From Chitinophagaceae bacterium (lineage in GTDB: Bacteria; Bacteroidota; Bacteroidia; Chitinophagales; Chitinophagaceae): a DNA stretch of 41,628 nucleotides. The position numbers and the translations under genes were made by a program. The DNA is taken from contig JAEUVS010000121.1 in assembly GCA_016786745.1 (NCBI GenBank), positions 1 through 41,628 on the forward strand, given 5' to 3'. This document shows, one piece after another, positions 17,170-25,899 of the stretch. Below the pieces are notes generated by a model. The model was given only the letters and a program-made list of their open reading frames with translations. It did not search any database and had not been told where the DNA came from. Positions within the stretch are counted from its first letter, which is position 1. Each line of letters begins with the position of its first letter.

Positions 17170-17534
17170 TGAAGAAAATTATATCCTTTTTCTTATTCGC
17201 GGTTTACTGTTCTTTCGTTGCAGGTACACTGTTTACGGCAACTGAAGACGCCGATTTCATTTATCACAGCAGCGAATTCAAGGGTAAATACATTTCTTCG
17301 ACAGACGACGGCCTTTCCTACTTTATATCGCAACCCGCAAACGTAAAGAAGGTACAGAAACACCTTCCTTTCAATGGTAAAATAAAATTAACCAGGCCAA
17401 ATATTTCTTCTGAGTTTTTCAGCACTATGCTTTCACCAGGGCAGGTAGCTTTCAACACTTCACCACGATCATTCGAGAAGCCTGGCTATTCTTCTGTTTC
17501 ACTTTATATAAAAAATCGCATCCTGCAGATTTAG
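17169..17534 (+). CDS. Small secreted protein of unknown function
   Basis: A 121-residue product starting MKKIISFFLFAVYCSFVAGT, a clear signal peptide or membrane anchor. The mature ~100 residues (ATEDADFIYHSSEFKGKYISS, QKHLPFNGKIKLTRPNISSEFF, GYSSVSLYIKNRILQI) have no family I recognise. Cysteine is absent from the mature part. It has its own putative promoter with inverted repeats and is followed within 5 bases of its stop by a long hairpin that precedes another small secreted protein gene. No function is proposed. Confidence 0.65.
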   Translation: MKKIISFFLFAVYCSFVAGTLFTATEDADFIYHSSEFKGKYISSTDDGLSYFISQPANVKKVQKHLPFNGKIKLTRPNISSEFFSTMLSPGQVAFNTSPRSFEKPGYSSVSLYIKNRILQI

Positions 17535-17538
17535 TCTT

Positions 17539-17591
17539 TTCCTTTTAACAAGCAACTCTTATTGCAGCCCATGCTGCTTAACTAAAAGGAA
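17539..17591 (+). promoter_or_regulatory. Long hairpin between two small secreted-protein genes
   Basis: TTCCTTTTA (17539-17547) pairs with TAAAAGGAA (17583-17591), and AAGCA (17550-17554) with TGCTT (17575-17579): 14 pairs around a 2/3-base internal loop with a 20-base loop. No T-run follows. The right arm contains the purine tract AAAAGGAA, 8 bases before the ATG at 17599, so it could hide the ribosome-loading region or act as a processing/termination structure. Confidence 0.5.
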
Positions 17592-17598
17592 ATAAACT

Positions 17599-17928
17599 AT
17601 GCGAATAATATTATTTGCAGGGTGTTTGGTAATGATTTCGCTTAACGCCCTGTCGCAATCAGACAACAGACCTGCTGTAAGCAAAGGATACTACTCGATC
17701 GGAAACAAAAACCGGGTATTGGTTGACATGGACAGAGCCAATTTAATCAGGGAGAGGTATGTGCCGGATCCTTATTCACAATCGCCGAAAGGTTATTACT
17801 CAACGGAAGCGAAACGTCGTGCAATTCCATGGCGCAAGGTAAGGGGCGAATCACGCGGTTATCTCGTGCCGGTTGTTACGAAAGGATATTACTCTATCGG
17901 CCGTAACGCGGAGCAGTTAAGAAAGTAG
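17599..17928 (+). CDS. Secreted KGYYS-repeat protein, unknown function
   Basis: A 109-residue predicted exported protein (signal peptide MRIILFAGCLVMISLNALSQ). The mature part is built around a repeated motif: SKGYYSIGNKNR at residues 28-39, PKGYYSTEAKRR at 63-74 and TKGYYSIGRNAE at 94-105, plus a degenerate RGYLV near 86-90. Each motif is followed by basic residues. Spacing is about 30-35 residues. No Cys in the mature part. No known domain is recognised; regular Tyr/Lys repeats suggest a structural or wall/matrix-binding role (inference only). Confidence 0.7.
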   Translation: MRIILFAGCLVMISLNALSQSDNRPAVSKGYYSIGNKNRVLVDMDRANLIRERYVPDPYSQSPKGYYSTEAKRRAIPWRKVRGESRGYLVPVVTKGYYSIGRNAEQLRK

Positions 17929-17967
17929 TGACTTTATTCTGTATATTAACTGGATAATGTCCAGGGT

Positions 17968-18954
17968 ATGAAATATCGTCTGCTATTTCTTTTTGCGGCT
18001 ATTCACGTTTTTTGTTTTGCACAGGCGCAGTTGGCAAGGGTGTCGGTAAAAGGCAACCAGTTTATTGCTAACAATGCGCCTGTGATATTTCATGGGATGA
18101 GCGTTGCGGATCCCGACAAGCTTGAACGCGATCAGCAATGGAATAAAAGAGTATTTGAAGAAATGAAAAGCTGGGGTGCAAACCTCGTGAGGTTCCCTGT
18201 GCATCCTGCCGCATGGCGGAGGCAGGGACAGGAAAAATATCTCGCGCTTCTCGACCAGGGTGTCAAGTTCGCCGGTGACGCCGGCCTGTACGTAATCATC
18301 GACTGGCACAGCATCGGCAATCTGAAAACGGAGAAGTATCAGAACGGGATGTATGAAACAACCTGGAAGGAAACAAAACAGTTCTGGGAAATCATTTCAA
18401 AACGATATAAAGACAATACGACCGTTGCATTTTTCGAGCTGTTCAATGAGCCGACAACCTACGGAGGAAAGCTCGGAGATATTTCGTGGACGGAATGGAA
18501 GAAGATGAATGAAGAAATGATCCGGTTGATCAGGAACAATGGAGCGCAAACCGTGCCGCTGGTAGCCGGTTTCAACTGGGCGTATGATCTTACCCCCGTT
18601 GCAAACGATCCGGTTAATGCTGAAGGAATCGGATATGTAAGTCACCCTTATCCAATGAAAAGACAGAAACCGTGGGAGCCGCAATGGACGGCCGACTGGG
18701 GCTTTGTAGCAAAAAAATATCCGCTTATTCTCACGGAGATAGGTTTTTGCGGAGAAGGTGAAAGAGGCGCGCACGTTCCCGTGATCAGTGATGAATCATA
18801 TGGCGACGCAATTACAAAATACACTGCGGAAAACGGAATTTCATATGTATTATGGGTGTTCGATCCCCAGTGGGCGCCGATGCTCATCGAAAATTGGGAC
18901 TTCACTCCCACCAGGCAGGGCCGGTATTTCAAAAATGCTTTAGGCAGAAAATAA
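17968..18954 (+). CDS. Glycoside hydrolase family 5 (cellulase-like)
   Basis: Secreted retaining beta-glycanase of 328 residues, signal peptide MKYRLLFLFAAIHVFCFAQA. The (beta/alpha)8 barrel signatures are clear: ANLVRFPVHPAAW, YVIIDWHS, FFELFNEPT with acid/base Glu161, GYVSHPYP and LILTEIGFCG with nucleophile Glu257. Closest by eye to endoglucanase-type GH5 (CelA-like). No carbohydrate-binding module or sorting domain follows, so it is probably periplasmic. Expected substrate is a beta-1,4-glucan or mannan; which one cannot be told. Next gene is an SGNH hydrolase, 118 bases on. Confidence 0.92.
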   Translation: MKYRLLFLFAAIHVFCFAQAQLARVSVKGNQFIANNAPVIFHGMSVADPDKLERDQQWNKRVFEEMKSWGANLVRFPVHPAAWRRQGQEKYLALLDQGVKFAGDAGLYVIIDWHSIGNLKTEKYQNGMYETTWKETKQFWEIISKRYKDNTTVAFFELFNEPTTYGGKLGDISWTEWKKMNEEMIRLIRNNGAQTVPLVAGFNWAYDLTPVANDPVNAEGIGYVSHPYPMKRQKPWEPQWTADWGFVAKKYPLILTEIGFCGEGERGAHVPVISDESYGDAITKYTAENGISYVLWVFDPQWAPMLIENWDFTPTRQGRYFKNALGRK

Positions 18955-19072
18955 TCGAACGCAAACTTTAATTCTATTTTTCCACAAAAAGTGCAGACCG
19001 GCACATTTTATGGTGGTGTTTCTGCAATTTTAAATGTTCCGCTTTTTTTCATACTCTAAACCAATTCTACGA

Positions 19073-19891
19073 ATGAAGTTAAGGTCTTTACTGGCCGTTA
19101 GCCTTTTCATGGTGATGGCCGTTTCCTGTCGTAAAAACATTTCCCCCGAAACCGATTCCGGTTCTATCTATGGCCAGGTTGTAAGCTCCGACGCAACCGT
19201 TGCCGAACGTGTCTGGACGCTCAAACACGTCGGGAAATACAGTGATGAAAATCTCGCGGCGGCGCGAACCGGTGGAGGAATCGTTTTTGGCGGAAATTCG
19301 CAGATGGAACGCTTGCTCTATAATAACTGGGACGCCACATGGAAAGGGTTACCGGTTATCAACCGGGCCATTGGCGGCACCACATGGGCCGAGCAGATTC
19401 CGTACATCGATGATTTATTTACTGACTACCGTCCGAAAGTTATTGTTCTTTACCAGGGCGAGAACGAATATCTCCGCGCTCCTGTTACCACCAACAAGCA
19501 AATTTCAAAAACAATAGAACCGAACTTTATCAAGTTCTACGATAAGTTAAGAGCGAGAAACCCGAAAGCGAAAATCATTATCGTTTCAATGGTTGCCTGC
19601 CCGGAGCTTTTTAAACGCGGGTATGATGTGTACAAATCCGGTTTTACCTATATCTATGATATAGACAATCTCAATAAAATATACAAAAACAAGCTCGCAA
19701 AAGACAACGCTGCCACAAGGGTTACCACCCGCTTTGTTGACATCAAACCTTATTACCAGTTTTACGCGCCAACAAGGTGGTACGACGCAAGCAAGTTTCA
19801 ACCGGATGGCATACATATAAAATACCCGGAGTACACTTATTTTGTAAATAAGGTCAAGCCCGTTGTAACAGACCTGTATCAGCGCAGGTAA
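19073..19891 (+). CDS. SGNH/GDSL hydrolase lipoprotein
   Basis: A 272-residue predicted lipoprotein (lipobox MAVSC, mature CRKNISPE). SGNH catalytic blocks: Ser76 in VFGGNSQME, Gly in NRAIGGTTW (block II), Asn131 in YQGENE (block III), and Asp245/His248 in QPDGIHIKY (block V). Expected activity is ester hydrolysis, often de-acetylation of polysaccharide, which would fit the neighbouring GH5 (inference). The ATG at 19073 is chosen over 19034 because it starts directly at the signal peptide. Confidence 0.88.
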   Translation: MKLRSLLAVSLFMVMAVSCRKNISPETDSGSIYGQVVSSDATVAERVWTLKHVGKYSDENLAAARTGGGIVFGGNSQMERLLYNNWDATWKGLPVINRAIGGTTWAEQIPYIDDLFTDYRPKVIVLYQGENEYLRAPVTTNKQISKTIEPNFIKFYDKLRARNPKAKIIIVSMVACPELFKRGYDVYKSGFTYIYDIDNLNKIYKNKLAKDNAATRVTTRFVDIKPYYQFYAPTRWYDASKFQPDGIHIKYPEYTYFVNKVKPVVTDLYQRR

Positions 19892-19935
19892 GCTACACAA
19901 CCCTCGAAAGACGCTCAACGTATTCATACATTGAA

Positions 19936-19943
19936 TATCTTTG
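19936..19943 (+). promoter_or_regulatory. Bacteroidota -7 box before the copper cassette
   Basis: TATCTTTG is an exact TAnnTTTG match ending 7 bases before the ATG at 19951. It implies a very short or absent 5'-UTR. Confidence 0.5.
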
Positions 19944-19950
19944 CACGCGC

Positions 19951-20319
19951 ATGCTCAGGAACCTGGTAGCCATATTACTGCTTATAGCTTTTACTGTACA
20001 GTCGTTTAATACAGTGTTCCTTGTTGTTACCTATTACGCCAATAATGCAGCTTTCGCAAAAAACTGCATAAACAAAGCGTTACCTCAATTGAATTGTCAC
20101 GGTCAGTGTGTGCTGATGAAAAAAATCCAGGCAGAGCAACGCAAAGAACAAAAGAACCCCGAGCTGAAGCTCGAAAATAAAAGCGAAGTATATATTTTAT
20201 CGCGCAATGGTTTTGAATGCTTAACACTAAGCAGCAACTTCATAATCTACCCTCAATTGAAAAACACCGGCTCTTCAATTGATCACTCGTCGATGATTTT
20301 CCGTCCTCCCATCGCTTAA
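19951..20319 (+). CDS. Small membrane protein with Cys/His motif (copper cassette)
   Basis: A 122-residue protein with one N-terminal hydrophobic segment (residues about 5-28) followed by NCINKALPQLNCHGQCVLMKKIQ, giving Cys39, Cys49, His50 and Cys53. The CINK-(x)-P-L-C-x-GxC arrangement resembles a small-protein family I have seen beside Bacteroidota MbnP/MbnH or TonB copper genes (memory, not searched). The Cys/His cluster suggests metal binding at the membrane face. It is followed 60 bases on by mbnP. Function is inferred from position only. Confidence 0.7.
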   Translation: MLRNLVAILLLIAFTVQSFNTVFLVVTYYANNAAFAKNCINKALPQLNCHGQCVLMKKIQAEQRKEQKNPELKLENKSEVYILSRNGFECLTLSSNFIIYPQLKNTGSSIDHSSMIFRPPIA

Positions 20320-20379
20320 CACTCTTTCCCCGCTCTCTTTCTTTTTTCTATTACTTCTCTTAACAAAAAAATCAACTTC

Positions 20380-21186
20380 ATGAAATTATCTTTCATTGCA
20401 GCATTTGCTGCCATCCTCATATTCAGCTCATGCGATAAGGATTCCGGATCAGATTTTCAACCCGGTGATACAGGTTCGATCACAATAGAATTCGACAACG
20501 TTGTTGGCCCGAACGACCTTGAGCTAAACACCGGCAATTACACCAATGGCTCCGGAGAACAATTCACAATCAGCACATTTGACTATTTCATCAGTAATTT
20601 AAAACTAAAAACATCGGGCGGTACCGAATATGTTGTACCTAAGGATGAAAGCTATTTCTTAATAAAAGAAGAAGACGAAGCAACTCACGAAATCGAGCTG
20701 GAAAATGTTCCGGCAGGCGATTATGTTTCGTTTACGTTTACAGTAGGCGTCGACAGTTTGAAAAGCGCCTCTCCTGTTTCTGAAAGAACGGGCGTACTCG
20801 ATCCTGCCGGTGACGCTGCAGGCATGTACTGGACCTGGAACTCCGGCTATATATTCTTAAAAATGGAAGGAACATCACCTGTTTCGACAACCACTGATAA
20901 AAAGATTTTTTACCATGTCGGCGGTTTTGGCGGATACGACTCTCCTACTTTAAACAATATTAAAACCGTGACGATCAATGCACCTTTCGAATCGTCAGCT
21001 AAAGTGAGAAAAGGGGCAGAAACACATCCGCAGGTACACGTTTTCGCGGATGCCGGCAAAGTGCTCGATGGCACGACACACATCAGCATAGCTGAAAATT
21101 CAATGGTTCACTTTTCTGATGTCTCGGCCGATATTGCCAACAACTACGCGAATATGTTCAGCATAGATCATATTCACAATGACTAG
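20380..21186 (+). CDS. MbnP-family copper-binding lipoprotein
   Basis: A 268-residue lipoprotein (lipobox FSSC, mature CDKDSGSDF). MbnP-family landmarks: TGSITIEFDNVVGPNDL at the start, FTISTFDYFISNLKL, FTFTVGVDS, GMYWTWNSGYIFLKMEG with conserved Trps, and HPQVHVFAD. MbnP proteins are partners of MbnH-type diheme enzymes, which oxidise a Trp of MbnP to kynurenine to create a Cu(I) site (known for methanotroph homologues). The partner gene overlaps its 3' end by 8 bases, so the pair is translationally coupled. Confidence 0.88.
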   Translation: MKLSFIAAFAAILIFSSCDKDSGSDFQPGDTGSITIEFDNVVGPNDLELNTGNYTNGSGEQFTISTFDYFISNLKLKTSGGTEYVVPKDESYFLIKEEDEATHEIELENVPAGDYVSFTFTVGVDSLKSASPVSERTGVLDPAGDAAGMYWTWNSGYIFLKMEGTSPVSTTTDKKIFYHVGGFGGYDSPTLNNIKTVTINAPFESSAKVRKGAETHPQVHVFADAGKVLDGTTHISIAENSMVHFSDVSADIANNYANMFSIDHIHND

Positions 21187-22246
21187 GCTGATTTCCCTAC
21201 GAGGTGTTTTCCTGGTATTGATTGCAGCAGTGAGCGCTTCCTGTCAGAAAGAAGTAAACGGGGGCCAGGAAGCTGCACCTGATGAAGAGTTAGTTGCAAT
21301 GCCACTGCAACGGCCCTCGAATTTTCCTGACATAGTTTATGATACCGCAAGCAACCCTATCACAAAACAAGGATTCGAACTCGGCAGAAAACTTTTTTAC
21401 GATGGCAAACTTTCCCGCGACAATTCCATCAGCTGTGGCAGTTGCCATATTCAGACAAGTGCGTTTACGCAACACGGCCATATAGTAAGCCATGGAATTG
21501 ATGACCTTTTAGGCACTCGAAATTCGCAGGCGGTCGTCAACCTTGCGTGGAGCTCTTCGTTTTTTTGGGATGGAGGCGTTTTCAACCTCGATTTACAACC
21601 TCTTGCGCCTATACAAAATCCGGTTGAGATGGGAGCCGAATTGCCTGTGATAATAGAAAAACTAAACGCCGATAGCGAATACCCCGCTATGTTCGGAAAA
21701 GTATTTGGCAGCACCACAATCTCTTCGGCCAACCTGGTGAAGGCGCTGTCGCAATTTATGCTGCAGTGCGTGAGCGCGAACTCGAGATACGATAAATTTG
21801 TCCGCAACGAAGGCGAACAACTCAGCGCTGAGGAGCAGGAAGGTTTGTCGATTGTGCGGCAGAAATGCAGTCCATGTCATAGCACCGATTTATTTACCGA
21901 CGATCGTTTTCACAACAACGGTCTCCCGCCATCGGTGGTAAATGATAAGGGACGCGCGACAATTACTTTGAACCCGGCTGACGAATATCTTTTTAAAACT
22001 CCATCGCTTAGAAATCTTACGTATTCCGCGCCTTATATGCACGATGGCAGATTTCGAACTCTTGAAGCTGTACTGAATCATTACAGCAATGGAATGGAAG
22101 ATTTAGCCACTCTCGATGAGCAGTTCAGGCAAAATAATACAATCGGCATTCCACTCAGCGATGAAGAGAAGATAAAGATTATAGCATTTTTGAAGACGCT
22201 CGATGATGAAAGATTCGTTCGCGATCCGAAGCTTTCTGAGCAATAA
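21179..22246 (+). CDS. Diheme cytochrome-c peroxidase family protein (MbnH-like)
   Basis: A 355-residue lipoprotein (mature CQKEVNGG) of the bacterial diheme cytochrome-c peroxidase/MauG superfamily. Two heme-binding CxxCH motifs are present: CGSCH at residues 86-90 and CSPCH at 230-234, with the typical RNSQAVVNLAWSSSFFWDGG and FKTPSLRNLTYSAPYMHDGRF blocks. Pairing with MbnP argues for the MbnH branch, a Trp-modifying enzyme rather than a peroxide scavenger (inference). It overlaps mbnP by 8 bases and ends convergently 4 bases from the end of nrdA. Confidence 0.9.
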   Translation: MTRLISLRGVFLVLIAAVSASCQKEVNGGQEAAPDEELVAMPLQRPSNFPDIVYDTASNPITKQGFELGRKLFYDGKLSRDNSISCGSCHIQTSAFTQHGHIVSHGIDDLLGTRNSQAVVNLAWSSSFFWDGGVFNLDLQPLAPIQNPVEMGAELPVIIEKLNADSEYPAMFGKVFGSTTISSANLVKALSQFMLQCVSANSRYDKFVRNEGEQLSAEEQEGLSIVRQKCSPCHSTDLFTDDRFHNNGLPPSVVNDKGRATITLNPADEYLFKTPSLRNLTYSAPYMHDGRFRTLEAVLNHYSNGMEDLATLDEQFRQNNTIGIPLSDEEKIKIIAFLKTLDDERFVRDPKLSEQ

Positions 22247-22250
22247 ATCA

Positions 22251-24572
22251 TTAAGAACCGCACGATACGCAACCGTCCTGCATAGTACAAACTGCGCCTT
22301 CCGGTGCAGTTTCCCTTTCAACTGTGAACTGAACGGCCTGCGTGGCAGCTTGTGTGCGCAGGTAATACATTCCTGTTTTTAAACCCTTTTTCCACGCGTA
22401 GAAATGCATTGAACTTAGCCTGGATGCAGATGGCGTGTCAACAAAAAGGTTCAGTGACTGCGATTGGCAAATAAAAGCTCCGCGGTCCGCCGCCATATCG
22501 ATAATTGTGCGTTGCCTGATCTCCCAAACTGTTTTGTATAACTCGCGGATGTCAGCCGGAATTTCCATGATATTCTGAATAGAACCGTTGCTGGCTATGA
22601 TGCGGTTTTTCATTTCATTGTTCCACAGTCCAAGCTGCACAAGATCCTTGAGCAAATGTTTGTTTACAATGATAAATTCGCCGCTAAGCACGCGACGCGA
22701 ATAAATATTGGAAGTATAAGGTTCAATACATTCATTATTACCCAATATCTGTGAAGTTGACGCAGTAGGCATCGGCGCAACAAGTAATGAATTTCTTACG
22801 CCATGTTTCATCACATTTTTTCGCAGCTCATCCCAGTTCCACCTATCCGATGGAGTAACACCCCACAGATCAAACTGAAATTTCCCTTCCGACAATGGCG
22901 ATCCCCCGAATGTTTCATACGGCCCTTCTTCCTTCGCCAGGTCCATGCTTGCCGTCATTGCAGCAAAGTATATTGTTTCAAAAATATTTGTGTTCAGCAT
23001 CCTCGCGAGATCGCTTTCAAACGGAAGTCGCAGAAGAATAAATACATCGGCAAGACCCTGCACACCAAGTCCCACCGGGCGATGCCTGAGATTCGAATTT
23101 CGCGCCTCAGGGACAGGATAAAAATTATTGTCAATAATCTTGTTGAGGTTGCGCGTAATCTCATAAGTTACTTCATACAATTTGTCGTGATCAAAAGTGC
23201 CGTTCATTACGAACCTGGGCAACGCCAGCGATGCAAGGTTACATACAGCAACTTCATCGGGCGAAGTGTATTCAATAATTTCGGTGCACAGGTTGCTGCT
23301 CTTTATTGTACCTACGTTTTGCTGGTTGCTTTTGCTATTGGCAGCATCCTTGTATAAAAGATATGGCGTTCCTGTTTCAATCTGCGCCTCCATTATTGCG
23401 AACCAAAGTTCCTGTGCATTAATAGATTTACGCGCACGTCCCTCTGCTTCATATTTTTCATAGAGTGTTTCAAATTCTTCACCCCAGCAATCGGCGAGAC
23501 CTGGGGCCTCGTTAGGACAAAACAAACTCCATTTTCCGTTTGCTTCAACACGCTTCATAAAAAGATCGGGTATCCATAGTGCATAGAAAAGATCCCTTGC
23601 CCGTAACTCTTCTTTGCCATGATTTTTTCTCAGATCGAGGAACTCGAAAACATCCGCGTGCCACGGTTCAAGATAAATGGCAAATGCGCCTTTGCGCTTC
23701 CCGCCACCCTGGTCAACATACCGTGCGGTGTCGTTGAATACCCGCAGCATGGGGATAATACCATTGCTGGTGCCATTGGTGCCGCCAATATACGAGCCTG
23801 TTGCCCGTATGTTGTGAATGGATAAACCAATTCCACCGGCGCTTTGTGAAATTTTTGCCGTCTGCTTTAACGTATCGTAAATGCCGTCGATACTATCGTC
23901 TTTCATAGTGAGGAGGAAACAGCTGCTCATTTGTGGCTTTGGTGTACCAGCATTAAACAAAGTAGGTGTTGCATGAGTAAACCATCTGCCGCTCATCAGG
24001 TGATAGGTCTTGATAACGGATGCGATGTCGTTCTTATGAATCCCTACGGCCACACGCATGTACATATGCTGTGGTCGTTCCGCAATTTTGCCGTCAATCC
24101 TGAGGAGGTATGATTTCTCCAGCGTTTTAAAGCCGAAATAGTCAAACCCAAAATCGCGGTCGTAGATGATAGTGCTGTCGAGCAGTTCGGCATTCTCTTC
24201 TATGATCTGCATTACATCGTCGGCAATCATCGGTATTTTTCTTCCGGTTACTTTATCTGTGTAATCGTACAGCGCCTGCATGGTCGCAGAAAACGATTTC
24301 AATGTATTTTTATGAAGGTTGCTTACCGCGATGCGCGAAGCAAGCAGGGCATAGTCAGGATGTTTTATAGCGAGTGACGCTGCCGTTTCAGCGGCGAGGT
24401 TGTCGAGTTCGGTGGTATGCACACCATTATAAATTCCTTCAATAACTTTTTTTGAAACTTCGAGCACGTTTACCAGTGGGCTCAGGCTATATGAAAGTTT
24501 CTCAAGCCTGGCAGTTACCTTGTCGAATTTTATGGATTCTTTTCTGCCGTTTCTTTTTATTACGTATTGCAT
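22251..24572 (-). CDS. nrdA: Ribonucleoside-diphosphate reductase class Ia, large subunit
   Basis: Catalytic R1 subunit (773 residues), reducing NDPs to dNDPs with a radical supplied by NrdB. An N-terminal ATP-cone ([19 protein letters not shown]) for dATP/ATP overall-activity control is present. Active-site residues: Cys218 (SSCFL), Asn427/Cys429/Glu431 in NLCTEI, and Cys444. The C-terminal shuttle Cys are in [14 protein letters not shown]. Numbering and sequence are close to the eukaryotic R1 type. It lies 24 bases downstream of nrdB, in the order nrdB-nrdA, and shares the cobalamin riboswitch. Confidence 0.97.
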   Translation of the reverse strand: MQYVIKRNGRKESIKFDKVTARLEKLSYSLSPLVNVLEVSKKVIEGIYNGVHTTELDNLAAETAASLAIKHPDYALLASRIAVSNLHKNTLKSFSATMQALYDYTDKVTGRKIPMIADDVMQIIEENAELLDSTIIYDRDFGFDYFGFKTLEKSYLLRIDGKIAERPQHMYMRVAVGIHKNDIASVIKTYHLMSGRWFTHATPTLFNAGTPKPQMSSCFLLTMKDDSIDGIYDTLKQTAKISQSAGGIGLSIHNIRATGSYIGGTNGTSNGIIPMLRVFNDTARYVDQGGGKRKGAFAIYLEPWHADVFEFLDLRKNHGKEELRARDLFYALWIPDLFMKRVEANGKWSLFCPNEAPGLADCWGEEFETLYEKYEAEGRARKSINAQELWFAIMEAQIETGTPYLLYKDAANSKSNQQNVGTIKSSNLCTEIIEYTSPDEVAVCNLASLALPRFVMNGTFDHDKLYEVTYEITRNLNKIIDNNFYPVPEARNSNLRHRPVGLGVQGLADVFILLRLPFESDLARMLNTNIFETIYFAAMTASMDLAKEEGPYETFGGSPLSEGKFQFDLWGVTPSDRWNWDELRKNVMKHGVRNSLLVAPMPTASTSQILGNNECIEPYTSNIYSRRVLSGEFIIVNKHLLKDLVQLGLWNNEMKNRIIASNGSIQNIMEIPADIRELYKTVWEIRQRTIIDMAADRGAFICQSQSLNLFVDTPSASRLSSMHFYAWKKGLKTGMYYLRTQAATQAVQFTVERETAPEGAVCTMQDGCVSCGS

Positions 24573-24596
24573 GGATTAATATTTTAAAATGATTTT

Positions 24597-25568
24597 TTAG
24601 AAATCTTCATCGAGACTAAATGCCTGCGGCGCTTTCATTCCACTCATCACTCCGGCTTTCTGGTAATCGCCAACACGTTTTTCAAAAAAGTTTGTTTTAC
24701 CCTGGAGTGAAATCAGTTCCATAAAATCAAAAGGATTTGTTGCATTGAACATTTTTGGATAGCCCAATTCTGCCAGCCACCTGTCGGCCACAAATTCTAT
24801 ATACTGTTGCATGAGCCGGGCGTTCATGCCTATAAGGTCAACCGGCAGCGCCTCGGTGATAAACTCCTTTTCTATTCTTACAGCATCGCCGATTATTTCG
24901 TAAACTTTCTCCTGGGTTAGCTTATTTGAGAGCATGCCGTAAAGAAGGCACGCGAATTCGCAATGCAATCCTTCGTCGCGGCTGATGAGTTCGTTGCTGA
25001 ATGTGAGGCCCGGCATCAATCCTCTTTTCTTGAGCCAGAATATTGAACAAAAGCTACCGCTAAAGAAAATTCCTTCCACAGCTGCAAATGCTACGAGCCG
25101 TTCGGCGAATGTTCCGTTTTCTATCCATCTCAGTGCCCACTCTGCTTTTTTCTTTACAGCGGGAACGGTATCGATGGCATGAAACAGGCGGTGTTTCTCT
25201 GTGGGATCCTTCACATACGTATCTATTAGTAATGCGTATGTTTCGGAGTGGATATTTTCCATCATTATCTGGAAGCCATAAAAACACCTGGCCTCGGGTA
25301 ATTGCACTTCGCTCATGAAATTAACCGCAAGGTTTTCGTTGACGATGCCATCGCTTGCGGCAAAGAAGGCGAGCACATGGGAAATGAAATGACGTTCGCC
25401 GTCGTTCAGGGACGACCAGTGCTGCAGGTCGCTGCTGAGGTCTATCTCTTCTGCTGTCCAGAAGCTTGCCTCATGTTTCTTATACATTTCCCAGATGCGG
25501 GGGTAGTTAATGGGGAGGATGACAAAACGGTCCTTGTTTTCCTTCAGGAGGATTTCATTCGTGTTCAT
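24597..25568 (-). CDS. nrdB: Ribonucleoside-diphosphate reductase class Ia, small subunit
   Basis: R2 subunit (323 residues) that houses the diiron-tyrosyl radical. Ligands follow the eukaryote-like pattern: Asp73 (AASDG), Glu104 and His107 (MENIHSETY) with radical Tyr111, then VEGIFFSG and [10 protein letters not shown]. The C-terminal FSLDEDF fits the R1-docking tail. The start at 25568 (MNTNEILL) is preferred; a longer in-frame reading to 25763 would run through the riboswitch aptamer and has no family similarity. First gene of nrdB-nrdA. Confidence 0.96.
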   Translation of the reverse strand: MNTNEILLKENKDRFVILPINYPRIWEMYKKHEASFWTAEEIDLSSDLQHWSSLNDGERHFISHVLAFFAASDGIVNENLAVNFMSEVQLPEARCFYGFQIMMENIHSETYALLIDTYVKDPTEKHRLFHAIDTVPAVKKKAEWALRWIENGTFAERLVAFAAVEGIFFSGSFCSIFWLKKRGLMPGLTFSNELISRDEGLHCEFACLLYGMLSNKLTQEKVYEIIGDAVRIEKEFITEALPVDLIGMNARLMQQYIEFVADRWLAELGYPKMFNATNPFDFMELISLQGKTNFFEKRVGDYQKAGVMSGMKAPQAFSLDEDF

Positions 25569-25627
25569 GAGAAGAAACTTTTTTAATGTTATTGAATGGC
25601 GGAGCAGAAGATGCGGAGCCGAAAAAG

Positions 25628-25678
25628 CTTCAAAAAAAGTTGAAGATTTATCAGTAACGTACTTTTCCTCCGAAAGTA
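25628..25678 (-). promoter_or_regulatory. Two small hairpins, possible expression platform of the riboswitch
   Basis: On the minus strand, just after the aptamer, TACTTT(N7)AAAGTA spans 25660-25678 with a GGAGG in its loop, and CTTCAA(N6)TTGAAG spans 25628-25645, followed by CTTTTTC. The second resembles a weak intrinsic terminator. Which structure makes the switch is not clear. Confidence 0.35.
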
Positions 25679-25687
25679 AAATACAAG

Positions 25688-25860
25688 CTGATGTTGGCAG
25701 GTCTTCTGACTTACTCCATTGTTCAGGCCTTCCCATCTGATGACAGTGACCGGAGTTGAACAATTGATTCGGGAGCTTACAGCTACGGGGATAGTCCCGG
25801 ATTCACACCGGGTTCCCTTTTAATGCGTCGCGGATTGATACGCGTTGCAACCAAAACCAG
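25688..25860 (-). promoter_or_regulatory. Cobalamin (B12) riboswitch upstream of nrdB-nrdA
   Basis: Minus-strand aptamer. P1 is formed by CTGGTTTTGGT (25860-25850) with GCCAACATCAG (25698-25688), one mismatch. The conserved core contains GGGAACCCGGTGTGAATCC (within 25817-25799) and the hallmark B12 box AGTCAGAAGACCTGCC (25711-25696). Between them CCCCGTAGCTGTAAGC and CCGGTCACTG match the usual GGxxxCCCCGCAACTGTAA and GCCACTG elements. Adenosyl- or other cobalamins bind and normally turn the downstream gene off. The nrdB ATG lies 120 bases downstream. The gap 25569-25899 contains little else. Confidence 0.93.
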
Positions 25861-25899
25861 GATAAAGTAAAATCATTTGATGGGGATGTTACGAAAACG

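Noticed and set aside
22803..23357. 184-codon antisense frame inside nrdA
   Set aside because: Shadow of strongly conserved R1 coding sequence; no family resemblance.
25569..25763. Longer N-terminus for nrdB
   Set aside because: The added codons overlap the B12 riboswitch aptamer and expression platform and lack NrdB similarity; ATG at 25568 fits the family.
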